From Palsa-948 sp964481195 (lineage in GTDB: Bacteria; Bacteroidota; Bacteroidia; Palsa-948), in contig CAYZTB010000062.1 in assembly GCA_964481195.1 (NCBI GenBank), forward strand, positions 1-15,647: DNA of 15,647 bases, given 5' to 3'. A program made the position numbers and the translations under genes. Within the stretch, counting starts at the first letter, position 1. Each line of letters starts with the position of its first letter. Shown one piece after another: positions 7,300 to 14,220 of this stretch. The notes beneath the pieces were generated by a model. The model saw only the letters and a list, made by a program, of their open reading frames with translations. It ran no database searches and was not told the origin of the DNA.

Positions 7300-8349
7300 A
7301 TGTCACCCACCATCAATAAAACAGGACTGCCACCGGGCACTGTGGTTTACTCTGGTTATGATCAAAACGAAGATGTGATGATTACGCTTATTGAGTTTAA
7401 CGAAAAAGAATTTATTGAAAAGGAGTTCACCAATTTTGATGAATGTATGTTGCATGTTAAGCCCGATATGGTAAAATGGATTAATGTAGATGGCATTCAC
7501 AACTCAGAATTAATCCAACACATAGGAGAAAAGTTTAACATTCACACACTTACCTTAGAAGATATTTCTCATACCGACCAGCGACCAAAATTTGAAGAGT
7601 ACGATAACTATCTGGTTAGCATCATGAAAATGCTTTCCCATGACTCTAAAACCAAGTCGGAGCAGTTATCGGTATTATTAATGGATAAGAACACAGTACT
7701 TTCCTTTCAAGAAGTTCATGGAGGCGATGCCTTTGATCTTATTCGCACACGTTTAAGAAGTGGTAAAGGAAGAGTTCGAAAAATGGGAGCAGATTATCTA
7801 ACCTATTGTCTGTTGGATGCTGTAGTTGATTTTTATTTTGTCATCCTAGAAAAAGTTGGCGATCGAATTGAGGATTTAGAAGAAGATTTAGTTGGGGAGC
7901 CATCTAAACAAACTATGAAGCAACTACATTCTATGAAACGAGAAATGATTTTCCTTAGGAAAGCAGTTTGGCCATTACGAGAAATGATAAATAATTTTGA
8001 ACGTTCAGAAAGTAAATTAATCACAAAGCCTACACGCCTGTTTTTAAGAGACGTTTATGACCATACCATTCGAGTAATAGATACTGTAGAATCATTCAGA
8101 GACCTGTTATCAGGCATGATGGATCTTTATTTATCCAGTGTTAGCAACCGCATGAATGAGATCATGAAGGTACTTACCATTATAACAACCATTTTTATTC
8201 CATTAAGCTTTATTGCTGGAGTATATGGTATGAACTTTAAATACATGCCTGAGCTAAACGGCCCAAATAGTTATTTCTATCTACTAGGAATCATGTTAGT
8301 AATTGCAATTAGTATGATTTTCTACTTCAAGAAGAAAAAGTGGCTGTAA
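7300..8349 (+). CDS. corA: Magnesium/cobalt transporter CorA
   Basis: CorA is a pentameric inner-membrane channel for Mg2+ (and Co2+ or Ni2+). This 349-residue protein has the expected layout. A large soluble N-terminal domain (about 1-240) is followed by a long charged helical stretch. Two C-terminal membrane helices (about 292-312 and 325-343) follow, with the selectivity signature YGMN at 309-312 closing the first. The conserved LEDISHTDQRPKFEEYDNYL (86-105) and the basic tail KKKKWL fit the family. The ATG at 7300 gives a normal start. It appears to be a single-gene unit: inverted repeats precede it and a weak hairpin follows. Confidence 0.96.
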   Translation: MSPTINKTGLPPGTVVYSGYDQNEDVMITLIEFNEKEFIEKEFTNFDECMLHVKPDMVKWINVDGIHNSELIQHIGEKFNIHTLTLEDISHTDQRPKFEEYDNYLVSIMKMLSHDSKTKSEQLSVLLMDKNTVLSFQEVHGGDAFDLIRTRLRSGKGRVRKMGADYLTYCLLDAVVDFYFVILEKVGDRIEDLEEDLVGEPSKQTMKQLHSMKREMIFLRKAVWPLREMINNFERSESKLITKPTRLFLRDVYDHTIRVIDTVESFRDLLSGMMDLYLSSVSNRMNEIMKVLTIITTIFIPLSFIAGVYGMNFKYMPELNGPNSYFYLLGIMLVIAISMIFYFKKKKWL

Positions 8350-8368
8350 CTCATCAACCGTAGTTCGG

Positions 8369-8383
8369 AACTTTGGAAAAGTT
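8369..8383 (+). terminator. Weak hairpin after corA
   Basis: AACTTT (8369-8374) pairs with AAAGTT (8378-8383) around the loop GGA, extended by two possible G-T wobbles and followed by only a few T residues. It sits 19 bases after the corA stop. The stem is AT-rich, so termination here is uncertain. Confidence 0.25.
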
Positions 8384-8410
8384 TTATCCTGCTTACACCC
8401 ATTAGATTTC

Positions 8411-8418
8411 TAAATTTG
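8411..8418 (+). promoter_or_regulatory. Candidate -7 promoter element for purD
   Basis: TAAATTTG matches the Bacteroidota -7 consensus and lies 23 bases before the purD ATG, leaving a short leader. The same octamer precedes purQ and the small membrane gene. No clear -33 TTTG at the usual spacing was found. Confidence 0.45.
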
Positions 8419-8441
8419 GACTTCATTAAAGAATTTAAATT

Positions 8442-9722
8442 ATGAATGTTTTATTATTAGGTGCTGGTGGTCGCGAGCATGCGTTGGCTTGGAAAATGGC
8501 TCAAAGTGAAAAATTGGGCTCTTTATTTATTGCTCCCGGAAACGCAGGAACATCAGATTATGGAGAAAATATTAATCTCTCTCCAACAAATTTTTTGGCA
8601 GTCAAAAAATTTGTGCTTGAAAATAAAATCAAAATGGTAGTGGTTGGTCCTGAGGAGCCATTAGTAAAAGGCATTCATGACTTCTTTTTAAAAGATAAGG
8701 AGATAAAACACATTCCTGTCATAGGTCCCGATGCTACTGGTGCACAACTGGAAGGCAGCAAAGATTTTTCTAAGCAGTTTATGTTTAGGCACCATATTCC
8801 TACTGCCAAATACCAAACATTCACAAAAAATAATATTACAGAAGCCTATAAATTTTTAGAAACGCTGTCACCACCTTTTGTTCTCAAAGCAGATGGTTTG
8901 GCAGCAGGAAAGGGTGTAGTAATCCCTACCACGCTGGAAGAGGCAAAGAAAGAATTAGATGACATGCTCTTAAATGCACGCTTTGGAGATTCAAGCGCTA
9001 AAGTGGTAATCGAAGAATTTTTAACAGGTATTGAAGTATCGGTATTTGTGCTTTCGGATGGAAAAAGTTATAAAATTCTTCCAGAAGCTAAAGACTATAA
9101 ACGCATTGGCGAGGGAGATACAGGACCTAATACCGGAGGAATGGGGGCTGTATCGCCAGTTTCTTTTGCCGATGCGGTATTTATGAAAAAAGTAGAAGAA
9201 AGAATTATCATTCCCACCATTGAGGGTCTCAAAAAAGAAAATATCATTTACAAAGGGTTCATCTTTATTGGATTAATAAAAGTAAAAGAAGAACCTTTTG
9301 TAATTGAATATAACTGCAGGATGGGAGATCCCGAAACTGAAGTTGTTATGCCAAGAATAAAATCAGACTTGCTTGATTTATTTGAAGGGGTAGCAAATCA
9401 AACTTTGGCAACTAAAAAACTTGATATTGACCCACGCCCTGTAATAACAGTTATGCTTGTAGCAGGCGGGTATCCTGGAAATTACGAAAAAGGGGATCCT
9501 ATCACTGGAATAGATTTAGTAAAAGAATCCCTGGTTTTTCATGCTGGAACTATAGAGAAGGAAAATGATATTGTTACAAATGGAGGAAGAGTAATAGCAA
9601 TCTCTTCCTATGGAAACACCATAAATGATGCATTACAAAAAAGTTTTGAGGGCGCAGAAAAAATAACTTACAAAGGAAAATACTATAGGAAAGATATTGG
9701 AAAAGACCTCTTAAATCTTTAA
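8442..9722 (+). CDS. purD: Phosphoribosylamine-glycine ligase (GAR synthetase)
   Basis: PurD catalyses the second committed step of purine synthesis: ATP-dependent joining of phosphoribosylamine and glycine to give GAR. The 426-residue protein begins with the signature MNVLLLGAGGREHALAW (1-17), followed by APGNAGT (31-37), GPEEPL (69-74) and the ATP-grasp region LKADGLAAGKGVVI (148-161). Also present are GDTGPNTGGMGAVSP (225-239) and the metal-binding FVIEYNCRMGDPETEVVMPR (286-305). The C-terminal domain has MLVAGGYPGNYEKGDPI (338-354). Length and motifs are complete. It is probably expressed from its own promoter just upstream. PurQ of the same pathway lies 1.3 kb downstream on the same strand. 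Confidence 0.98.
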   Translation: MNVLLLGAGGREHALAWKMAQSEKLGSLFIAPGNAGTSDYGENINLSPTNFLAVKKFVLENKIKMVVVGPEEPLVKGIHDFFLKDKEIKHIPVIGPDATGAQLEGSKDFSKQFMFRHHIPTAKYQTFTKNNITEAYKFLETLSPPFVLKADGLAAGKGVVIPTTLEEAKKELDDMLLNARFGDSSAKVVIEEFLTGIEVSVFVLSDGKSYKILPEAKDYKRIGEGDTGPNTGGMGAVSPVSFADAVFMKKVEERIIIPTIEGLKKENIIYKGFIFIGLIKVKEEPFVIEYNCRMGDPETEVVMPRIKSDLLDLFEGVANQTLATKKLDIDPRPVITVMLVAGGYPGNYEKGDPITGIDLVKESLVFHAGTIEKENDIVTNGGRVIAISSYGNTINDALQKSFEGAEKITYKGKYYRKDIGKDLLNL

Positions 9723-9740
9723 TAAAAAAATGAGAAGGAC

Positions 9741-9935
9741 TTACTTTACTGTGCCGTTCTTTTCAGCTTCTTTGTTATACTTAGTCTGCTGAGAAAGCCA
9801 ATAAATAACACCTGCTGCACCAATTAAAATAAACATAATGTTCACAATACGATTAGGTCCTTCCATTAAAGAAAACACCCATTCGAATGCTTTTTTAGTC
9901 TTTAACATAAACTGAGTGAAAGTATATAGCAACAT
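9741..9935 (-). CDS. Small single-pass membrane protein of unknown function (DUF6341-like)
   Basis: This 64-residue protein has an amphipathic N-terminal part and FEWVFSLMEGPNRIVNIMF. One membrane helix follows (about 33-48, IMFILIGAAGVIYWL), then a charged tail ending KNGTVK. Size, pattern and position beside purD resemble the DUF6341 proteins I recall from Bacteroidota; that name is tentative. The ATG at 9935 is used; a second ATG at codon 10 is possible. A TAAATTTG element sits 20 bases upstream on the minus strand, which supports a real, separately transcribed gene. It converges on purD with an 18-base gap. Confidence 0.7.
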   Translation of the reverse strand: MLLYTFTQFMLKTKKAFEWVFSLMEGPNRIVNIMFILIGAAGVIYWLSQQTKYNKEAEKNGTVK

Positions 9936-9954
9936 AGGTTTTGTATTAGTTCAA

Positions 9955-9962
9955 CAAATTTA
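9955..9962 (-). promoter_or_regulatory. Candidate -7 element for the small membrane protein gene
   Basis: On the minus strand this is TAAATTTG, identical to the boxes before purD and purQ, and it ends 19 bases before the ATG at 9935. It is the strongest sign that the 64-codon frame is a gene. Confidence 0.45.
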
Positions 9963-10051
9963 TAAATAAATATATACGCCTACCCCATGCAATTGATAAA
10001 AGATTCTAACGAAGCAGCAGTTCCTGTTAATTTCGCATATAATATCTATAA

Positions 10052-11038
10052 ATGCTAGTAGCATTCATAAAACATAACAGAGCACTTTCCATAGTAATAC
10101 TTCCTATCGCTATCATTATTTTATGGCTTTATGGCTTCTTAAATCCTATTGTACCTAATACAGAGCATGCAGCCCCTCTTTATAAACTAATTATTACTGG
10201 TATAAGTCAGTATCCATTGCTAATCACTTTTATATCGTTTGTACTGATTTTCATTGAAGCATTATTAATAAATTATATCATCGAAAAAAATGAAATTATT
10301 GATACAACTACTTACTTGCCTGCTTTAGTATACATTGTATTAATGAGCCTTCAGCCTGAGATGTTTTCTTTACACCCTATCGTTATTGCCAACCTCTTTA
10401 TTTTACTTGCCTTGCACAAGCTAATGCAAACCTATCGGAAAGAAAAAGCATATGCAGAAACCTTTGATACCGGCTTATACATATCGCTGGCCTGCCTATT
10501 TTATATTCCTACACTAGTCTTCATAATTCTCCTATGGATTGGTCTTCTTATCATTCGACCATTTATTTGGAGAGAATGGGTTATTTCTTTGATTGGAATA
10601 ACACTACCGTGGGTATACCTGATTTTTTATTACTTCTGGAAAGAAAAACTTGACGTATTGCAATACGAAGCGCTATATTATACTCTCATAGTTCCCTCAA
10701 AATCTTTTAGCACTTTAGACCTTTCTATTTCCAATTATTTTCAACTTCTGGTCCTGTCCATTACATTTGTTTTTACTGCCAGTAGATTTTTAAGAGACTA
10801 TAGCAAGGGCACGGTGCGCCTAAGAAGCAACCTGTCCCTATTAGTATATTTCTTTATTTTCTCAATTATATCAATCATCTTTGCTCCTGAATATACCATC
10901 TCCTATTTATCATTCCTGTCCATTCCATATTCAATCTTGTTTTCCAGCTATTTGTTGTTTTCAAAGAAAGAATGGGTGGCTGAACTATTATTTTCACTGT
11001 TAATTATTTCGGTATTTATCAACCAGTTTATTCCGTAA
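10052..11038 (+). CDS. Polytopic membrane protein of unknown function (DUF6427-like)
   Basis: This 328-residue, strongly hydrophobic protein has about nine or ten predicted membrane helices (roughly 11-31, 55-78, 88-101, 108-124, 142-168, 174-196, 228-244, 262-277, 284-304 and 309-326). There is a basic cytoplasmic loop around 126-135 and another around 246-260. It shows no transporter or enzyme signature that I recognise. Layout and neighbourhood beside purD resemble the DUF6427 family of Bacteroidota; that identification is from memory and tentative. It would sit in the inner membrane. The ATG at 10052 gives MLVAFIKHNR followed directly by the first helix. TAATTTCG at 10028-10035 is one change from the -7 consensus. 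purQ follows after 25 bases but has its own promoter box. Confidence 0.8.
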   Translation: MLVAFIKHNRALSIVILPIAIIILWLYGFLNPIVPNTEHAAPLYKLIITGISQYPLLITFISFVLIFIEALLINYIIEKNEIIDTTTYLPALVYIVLMSLQPEMFSLHPIVIANLFILLALHKLMQTYRKEKAYAETFDTGLYISLACLFYIPTLVFIILLWIGLLIIRPFIWREWVISLIGITLPWVYLIFYYFWKEKLDVLQYEALYYTLIVPSKSFSTLDLSISNYFQLLVLSITFVFTASRFLRDYSKGTVRLRSNLSLLVYFFIFSIISIIFAPEYTISYLSFLSIPYSILFSSYLLFSKKEWVAELLFSLLIISVFINQFIP

Positions 11039-11043
11039 ATTTG
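11036..11043 (+). promoter_or_regulatory. Candidate -7 promoter element for purQ
   Basis: TAAATTTG begins on the stop codon of the upstream membrane gene and lies 20 bases before the purQ ATG. The sequence extends to TAAATTTGG, as at 8411 before purD and at 7112. Confidence 0.45.
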
Positions 11044-11063
11044 GTTAGAACAAAAAAACTACT

Positions 11064-11756
11064 ATGAAATTTGGTGTTGTAATATTTCCAGGCTCAAATT
11101 GCGATCAGGACATGATATATGTTCTTAGAAAAATTATGGGGCAGGAAGTTGTTGAGCTTTGGCACAAGGATAGCAACTTGCAGAATTGCGATATGATTGT
11201 TCTTCCAGGAGGTTTTTCTTACGGTGACTATTTACGCTCTGGAGCAATTGCACGATTTTCGCCTATTATGGAAAAAGTTTGTGAATTTGCAGATAAAGGT
11301 GGATATGTGTTTGGCGTTTGCAATGGTTTTCAAATTTTATGTGAAGCTAATCTGGTTCCTGGAACTTTATTACATAATACCGAAAGGAAGTTTTCTTGCA
11401 AAAATGTTTTTATTAAAGCTCAGAATAACGACACCTTAATTACTTCAAGCATTCCTAAAGAAAAAATCCTAAAAGTTCCTATCGCACACGGAGAGGGCAA
11501 TTATTTTAACGATGCTGATTCTCTCAAGAAGATGAATGAAAACGGACAGATTTTATTTCGTTACTGTGATGAAATAGGAAACATTACTCCGGAATCAAAT
11601 CCTAATGGCACCATCGAAAATATTGCTGGTGTTTGCAATGCCGGAAAAAATGTTTTTGGCATGATGCCACATCCTGAGCGTGCTGCTGATCTCAGTTTAG
11701 GAAATACTGATGGAAAATTATTATTTGATTCAATTTTAAGCTTAGTTCAAGCTTAA
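11064..11756 (+). CDS. purQ: Phosphoribosylformylglycinamidine synthase, glutaminase subunit
   Basis: PurQ is the class I glutaminase that supplies ammonia to PurL (with PurS) in the fourth step of purine synthesis, converting FGAR to FGAM. The 230-residue protein shows MKFGVVIFPGSNCDQDM (1-17) and LPGGFSYGDYLRSGAIA (47-63). The nucleophile elbow is FGVCNGFQIL (83-92; C86), and the rest of the triad lies in MPHPERA (201-207; H203, E205). The catalytic set is complete. A free-standing PurQ implies a separate short PurL and PurS elsewhere in the genome rather than the long fused PurL. Its stop (11754-11756) directly abuts the stop of convergent nadD, leaving no terminator space. Confidence 0.97.
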   Translation: MKFGVVIFPGSNCDQDMIYVLRKIMGQEVVELWHKDSNLQNCDMIVLPGGFSYGDYLRSGAIARFSPIMEKVCEFADKGGYVFGVCNGFQILCEANLVPGTLLHNTERKFSCKNVFIKAQNNDTLITSSIPKEKILKVPIAHGEGNYFNDADSLKKMNENGQILFRYCDEIGNITPESNPNGTIENIAGVCNAGKNVFGMMPHPERAADLSLGNTDGKLLFDSILSLVQA

Positions 11757-12284
11757 TTAAGGCAGAAAATATCTCATATCCTTTCCCTTTTTAACTTGCT
11801 CTCTAATAAAAGTGGAGGAAATATCTATGATAGGGGACTTAACCAATTTCACATTTTTATGATTTTTAAACACTCTCCTTGCCCCGGTTCTAGGGTAAAC
11901 ATATATTTTGTAATTAGATAAAATTGTTTTGCAGTCTTTCCACTCAGTTAGTTGAGTAAGATTATCAGCACCTATAATTAAAACAAATTTATTTTTAGGG
12001 AACTTAGCACTGAGTTTTTCTAATGTATGTATAGTATACGAAGGCTCAGATAAGAAAAACTCAATGTCACTAACTTTTATTTTAGGATTTTTACCGACTG
12101 CTTTTTGCACATTAAACAATCTGCTAGTTGCACTAGCTAGTCCTTTTTTATCTTTTGCTGGGCTATGGGGAGACACAATCAACCAAACTTGATCTAAATC
12201 TGTAAACTCCGCCATGTAATTAGCAATAGCTAAATGCCCAATGTGAATGGGGTTAAAGGAGCCAAATAAAAGTCCAATTTTCAT
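11757..12284 (-). CDS. nadD: Nicotinate-nucleotide adenylyltransferase, short C-terminus
   Basis: NadD transfers AMP from ATP to nicotinate mononucleotide in NAD synthesis. The 175-residue protein has the nucleotidyltransferase motif GSFNPIHIGH (8-17), the substrate-site stretch WLIVSPHSPAKDK (34-46), IIGADNLTQLTEWKDC (103-118) and the phosphate-binding ISSTFIR (155-161). The core is intact, but the protein stops at RYFLP, where relatives usually continue with about 15 more residues forming a final helix. Reading past the stop gives L-S-L-N then another stop, with no family-like tail. The ATG at 12284 overlaps the gmk stop as ATGA, so it is the last gene of the yicC operon. Confidence 0.94.
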   Translation of the reverse strand: MKIGLLFGSFNPIHIGHLAIANYMAEFTDLDQVWLIVSPHSPAKDKKGLASATSRLFNVQKAVGKNPKIKVSDIEFFLSEPSYTIHTLEKLSAKFPKNKFVLIIGADNLTQLTEWKDCKTILSNYKIYVYPRTGARRVFKNHKNVKLVKSPIIDISSTFIREQVKKGKDMRYFLP

Positions 12285-12853
12285 TTTTGTAGAAATTCAA
12301 AAACTAACCTTTCTGCGTCAGAGCAAGCTTTTTCAAGATTTTCGTTTACAAGAATTTTATCAAATTGATCGGCCACTAAAATTTCTTCTCTGGCTTTAGA
12401 AACCCTCTTCGAAAGGCTCTCAGGAGTTTCTGTATTGCGTTGTCTTAACCTTAATTCCAATACTTCAATAGATGGTGGCATAACAAATAACGCATATGCT
12501 TTCCTGCCGTATTTTCTTTTTAAGTTTAATCCGCCTTGCACATCTAAATCAAAAATAACATGCTTGCCAGTTTCCCAAATACGATTCATTTCAGAATTTA
12601 ACGTGCCGTAAAACTGTCCTTGGTAAACTTCCTCCCACTCAGCAAATTCATTTTTTTTAATTTTTTGCTTAAAGTCTTCGGTCGATAAAAAATAATAATC
12701 CTTCCCTTCCACTTCGTTGGGGCGCATGGGTCGGGTACAGGCAGAAATAGAAAATTCCAGTTTATCTGAATACTTTTTCAAAATATGCTGAACAATGGTT
12801 GTTTTACCAGCCCCTGAAGGTGCTGAGAATATGATAAGTTTTCCTTGATTCAT
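12281..12853 (-). CDS. gmk: Guanylate kinase
   Basis: Gmk phosphorylates GMP to GDP with ATP, essential for GTP and dGTP supply. The 190-residue protein has the P-loop FSAPSGAGKTT (9-19), the GMP-binding SISACTRPMRPNEVEGKDYYF (35-55) and EFAEWEEVYQGQFYGT (69-84). It also has DLDVQGGLNLK (102-112), the lid region LRLRQRNTETPESLSKR (134-150) and the base-contacting end of the CORE domain. Length is normal. The ATG follows the stop of the upstream LprI-like gene with no gap (TAA-ATG), and its own stop overlaps nadD by four bases, so it is embedded in one transcript. Confidence 0.97.
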   Translation of the reverse strand: MNQGKLIIFSAPSGAGKTTIVQHILKKYSDKLEFSISACTRPMRPNEVEGKDYYFLSTEDFKQKIKKNEFAEWEEVYQGQFYGTLNSEMNRIWETGKHVIFDLDVQGGLNLKRKYGRKAYALFVMPPSIEVLELRLRQRNTETPESLSKRVSKAREEILVADQFDKILVNENLEKACSDAERLVFEFLQK

Positions 12854-13255
12854 TTATTTCTTAAATGGAACTGTTCCCGAACACACATCTCCTTCAACTG
12901 TTCCCTCAATCCACTTTTTTAAATTCTTAATTCTATCGGAGGTCAATGCAGCTTTATATAAACTCCAGCACATAGTTTGTACCGATCCATAATATCCATT
13001 TTCTCTGTTTGGATACTTTGCATGCATCTCTGAATCTCTGAATTTTATCCACAAAGTTTGAGCATTTTTTAGGTTAGCAATAAAAATTGTGTCTACTTTA
13101 AAATCATGTAGAATCTGCGCGTAAGTGTTGTCAAGCATTTTTTGTGATGCTTGATACTGTTCATCCGCTTCATTATTTAAATCATGTTGCGATTGCGCAA
13201 AAACTGAAATAGAAATAAATCCCATTATCAGCAAACCGAAAGCTCTTCTCTTCAT
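12854..13255 (-). CDS. Secreted LprI-like (DUF1311/PF07007) protein
   Basis: Numbered from the ATG at 13255, this is a 133-residue exported protein. A signal peptide (KRR then a hydrophobic run, cleavage near FA-QS, residues 20-21) precedes a helical domain. It has the LprI/DUF1311 pattern: DLNNEADEQYQ (25-35), LDNTYAQIL (41-49), AQTLWIKFRDSE (65-76), GSVQTMCWSLYKAALTSDRIKNL (90-112) and a tail cysteine. C96 and C125 could form a disulfide. Family members include a mycobacterial lysozyme inhibitor, but most have no shown function. An ATG four codons earlier (13267) overlaps yicC; the 13255 start is preferred because it gives a clean signal peptide and TAA-T-ATG spacing. Its place between yicC and gmk is unusual. 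Confidence 0.85.
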   Translation of the reverse strand: MKRRAFGLLIMGFISISVFAQSQHDLNNEADEQYQASQKMLDNTYAQILHDFKVDTIFIANLKNAQTLWIKFRDSEMHAKYPNRENGYYGSVQTMCWSLYKAALTSDRIKNLKKWIEGTVEGDVCSGTVPFKK

Positions 13256-13256
13256 A

Positions 13257-14120
13257 TTATAATACATTATTTAATTGTTCTTTAATTTTTTCAAGTTCAT
13301 CTTTCATTTGCACTACTATTTTCTGAATTTCTGCGTTATTTGCTTTCGATCCGATAGTATTAATTTCACGACCAATTTCTTGTGATATAAAATTCAACTT
13401 ACGGCCACATTCATCCTCTCCCATAGTTTTTATAAAATAATCTAGGTGTGTTTTCAATCGCACTTTTTCTTCTGTGATATCCAATTTCTCGGCATAGTAA
13501 ATAAGTTCCTGCTCAAATCTATTTTGATCAATTTTTTGAGCTATTTCTTCCACTTGCTTTCTAATTTTATCTTTAATGGTTGGAATGCGAGCTTCGTCTA
13601 AAGACTCCACTTTCTTTAAAGAGCCAGCAATACTATTCAATCTTATGAGTAAATCTTTTTCTAAAGCTTTACCCTCATCAACTCTAAAAGCATCCATAAA
13701 TTTAATGGCTTTTACTATAGCAGCTAGAATAGGTTTCCAATCGGTATCGCTAAACTCTTCCTTTTCAACTTTAAAAACATCAGGCATTCTCAGTATCGCC
13801 AAAAGCATTTCTTCATCATCCAGCTTTAACTCCTTACACAAAGATTGAAGTTCTTTATAATGTGCTTTGGCAACCGTCTTGTTAAGTTTTACTTGCTTAT
13901 CACCTTCGCTAGTTTCGACAGAAAGACTTAAATCAATTTTACCTCGCTTTAGTTTATCAGAAAGTAGGTTTCGTAATTCGGTTTCTTTTTCACGATAAAC
14001 GCCTGGTAGTCGAAAATTAACATCCAACCCTTTGCTGTTGACAGAGCGAGTTTCTACAGAGACTTTTTTACCCCTTACCGAAGTATTTGCCTTTCCAAAG
14101 CCGGTCATTGATTTAATCAT
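13257..14120 (-). CDS. yicC: YicC-family endoribonuclease
   Basis: YicC proteins are bacterial endoribonucleases implicated in stress and small-RNA turnover. The 287-residue protein has the invariant start MIKSMTGFGKA (1-11) and ETRSVNSKGLDVNFRLP (23-39), and a long helical middle. The DUF1732 end carries the signature RKLNFISQEIGREINTIGSK (240-259). Length is normal. It is the first gene of the operon yicC-lprI-gmk-nadD; pairing yicC with gmk is common in Bacteroidota and elsewhere. On the minus strand, TATATTCG at 14159-14152 is a candidate degenerate -7 box 32 bases before the ATG. The divergent aldolase gene lies 100 bases away. Confidence 0.95.
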   Translation of the reverse strand: MIKSMTGFGKANTSVRGKKVSVETRSVNSKGLDVNFRLPGVYREKETELRNLLSDKLKRGKIDLSLSVETSEGDKQVKLNKTVAKAHYKELQSLCKELKLDDEEMLLAILRMPDVFKVEKEEFSDTDWKPILAAIVKAIKFMDAFRVDEGKALEKDLLIRLNSIAGSLKKVESLDEARIPTIKDKIRKQVEEIAQKIDQNRFEQELIYYAEKLDITEEKVRLKTHLDYFIKTMGEDECGRKLNFISQEIGREINTIGSKANNAEIQKIVVQMKDELEKIKEQLNNVL

Positions 14121-14151
14121 AGTAGCCTATTAACTAATAATTGTTAGTCTG

Positions 14152-14216
14152 CGAATATACGAATAACCCATATTTTAATTTTATTTGCTTTCCTAATCGA
14201 ATAAATTCGATATTCG
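14152..14216. promoter_or_regulatory. CGAAT/ATTCG cluster and palindrome in the yicC/aldolase divergent gap
   Basis: Within 65 bases the pentamer CGAAT or its complement ATTCG occurs five times: CGAAT at 14152, 14160 and 14198, and ATTCG at 14205 and 14212. ATCGAAT-AA-ATTCGAT (14196-14211) is a perfect 16-base palindrome just before the aldolase ATG at 14221, overlapping TAAATTCG (14202-14209), a possible -7 box one change from consensus. TATATTCG for yicC lies at the other end. The layout suits a shared operator and two divergent promoters, but no regulator is known. Confidence 0.4.
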
Positions 14217-14220
14217 TAAT

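Noticed and set aside
13576..13848. A 90-residue plus-strand frame inside yicC
   Set aside because: It is an antisense shadow of a well-conserved gene, rich in Ser/Leu as expected from the complementary strand.
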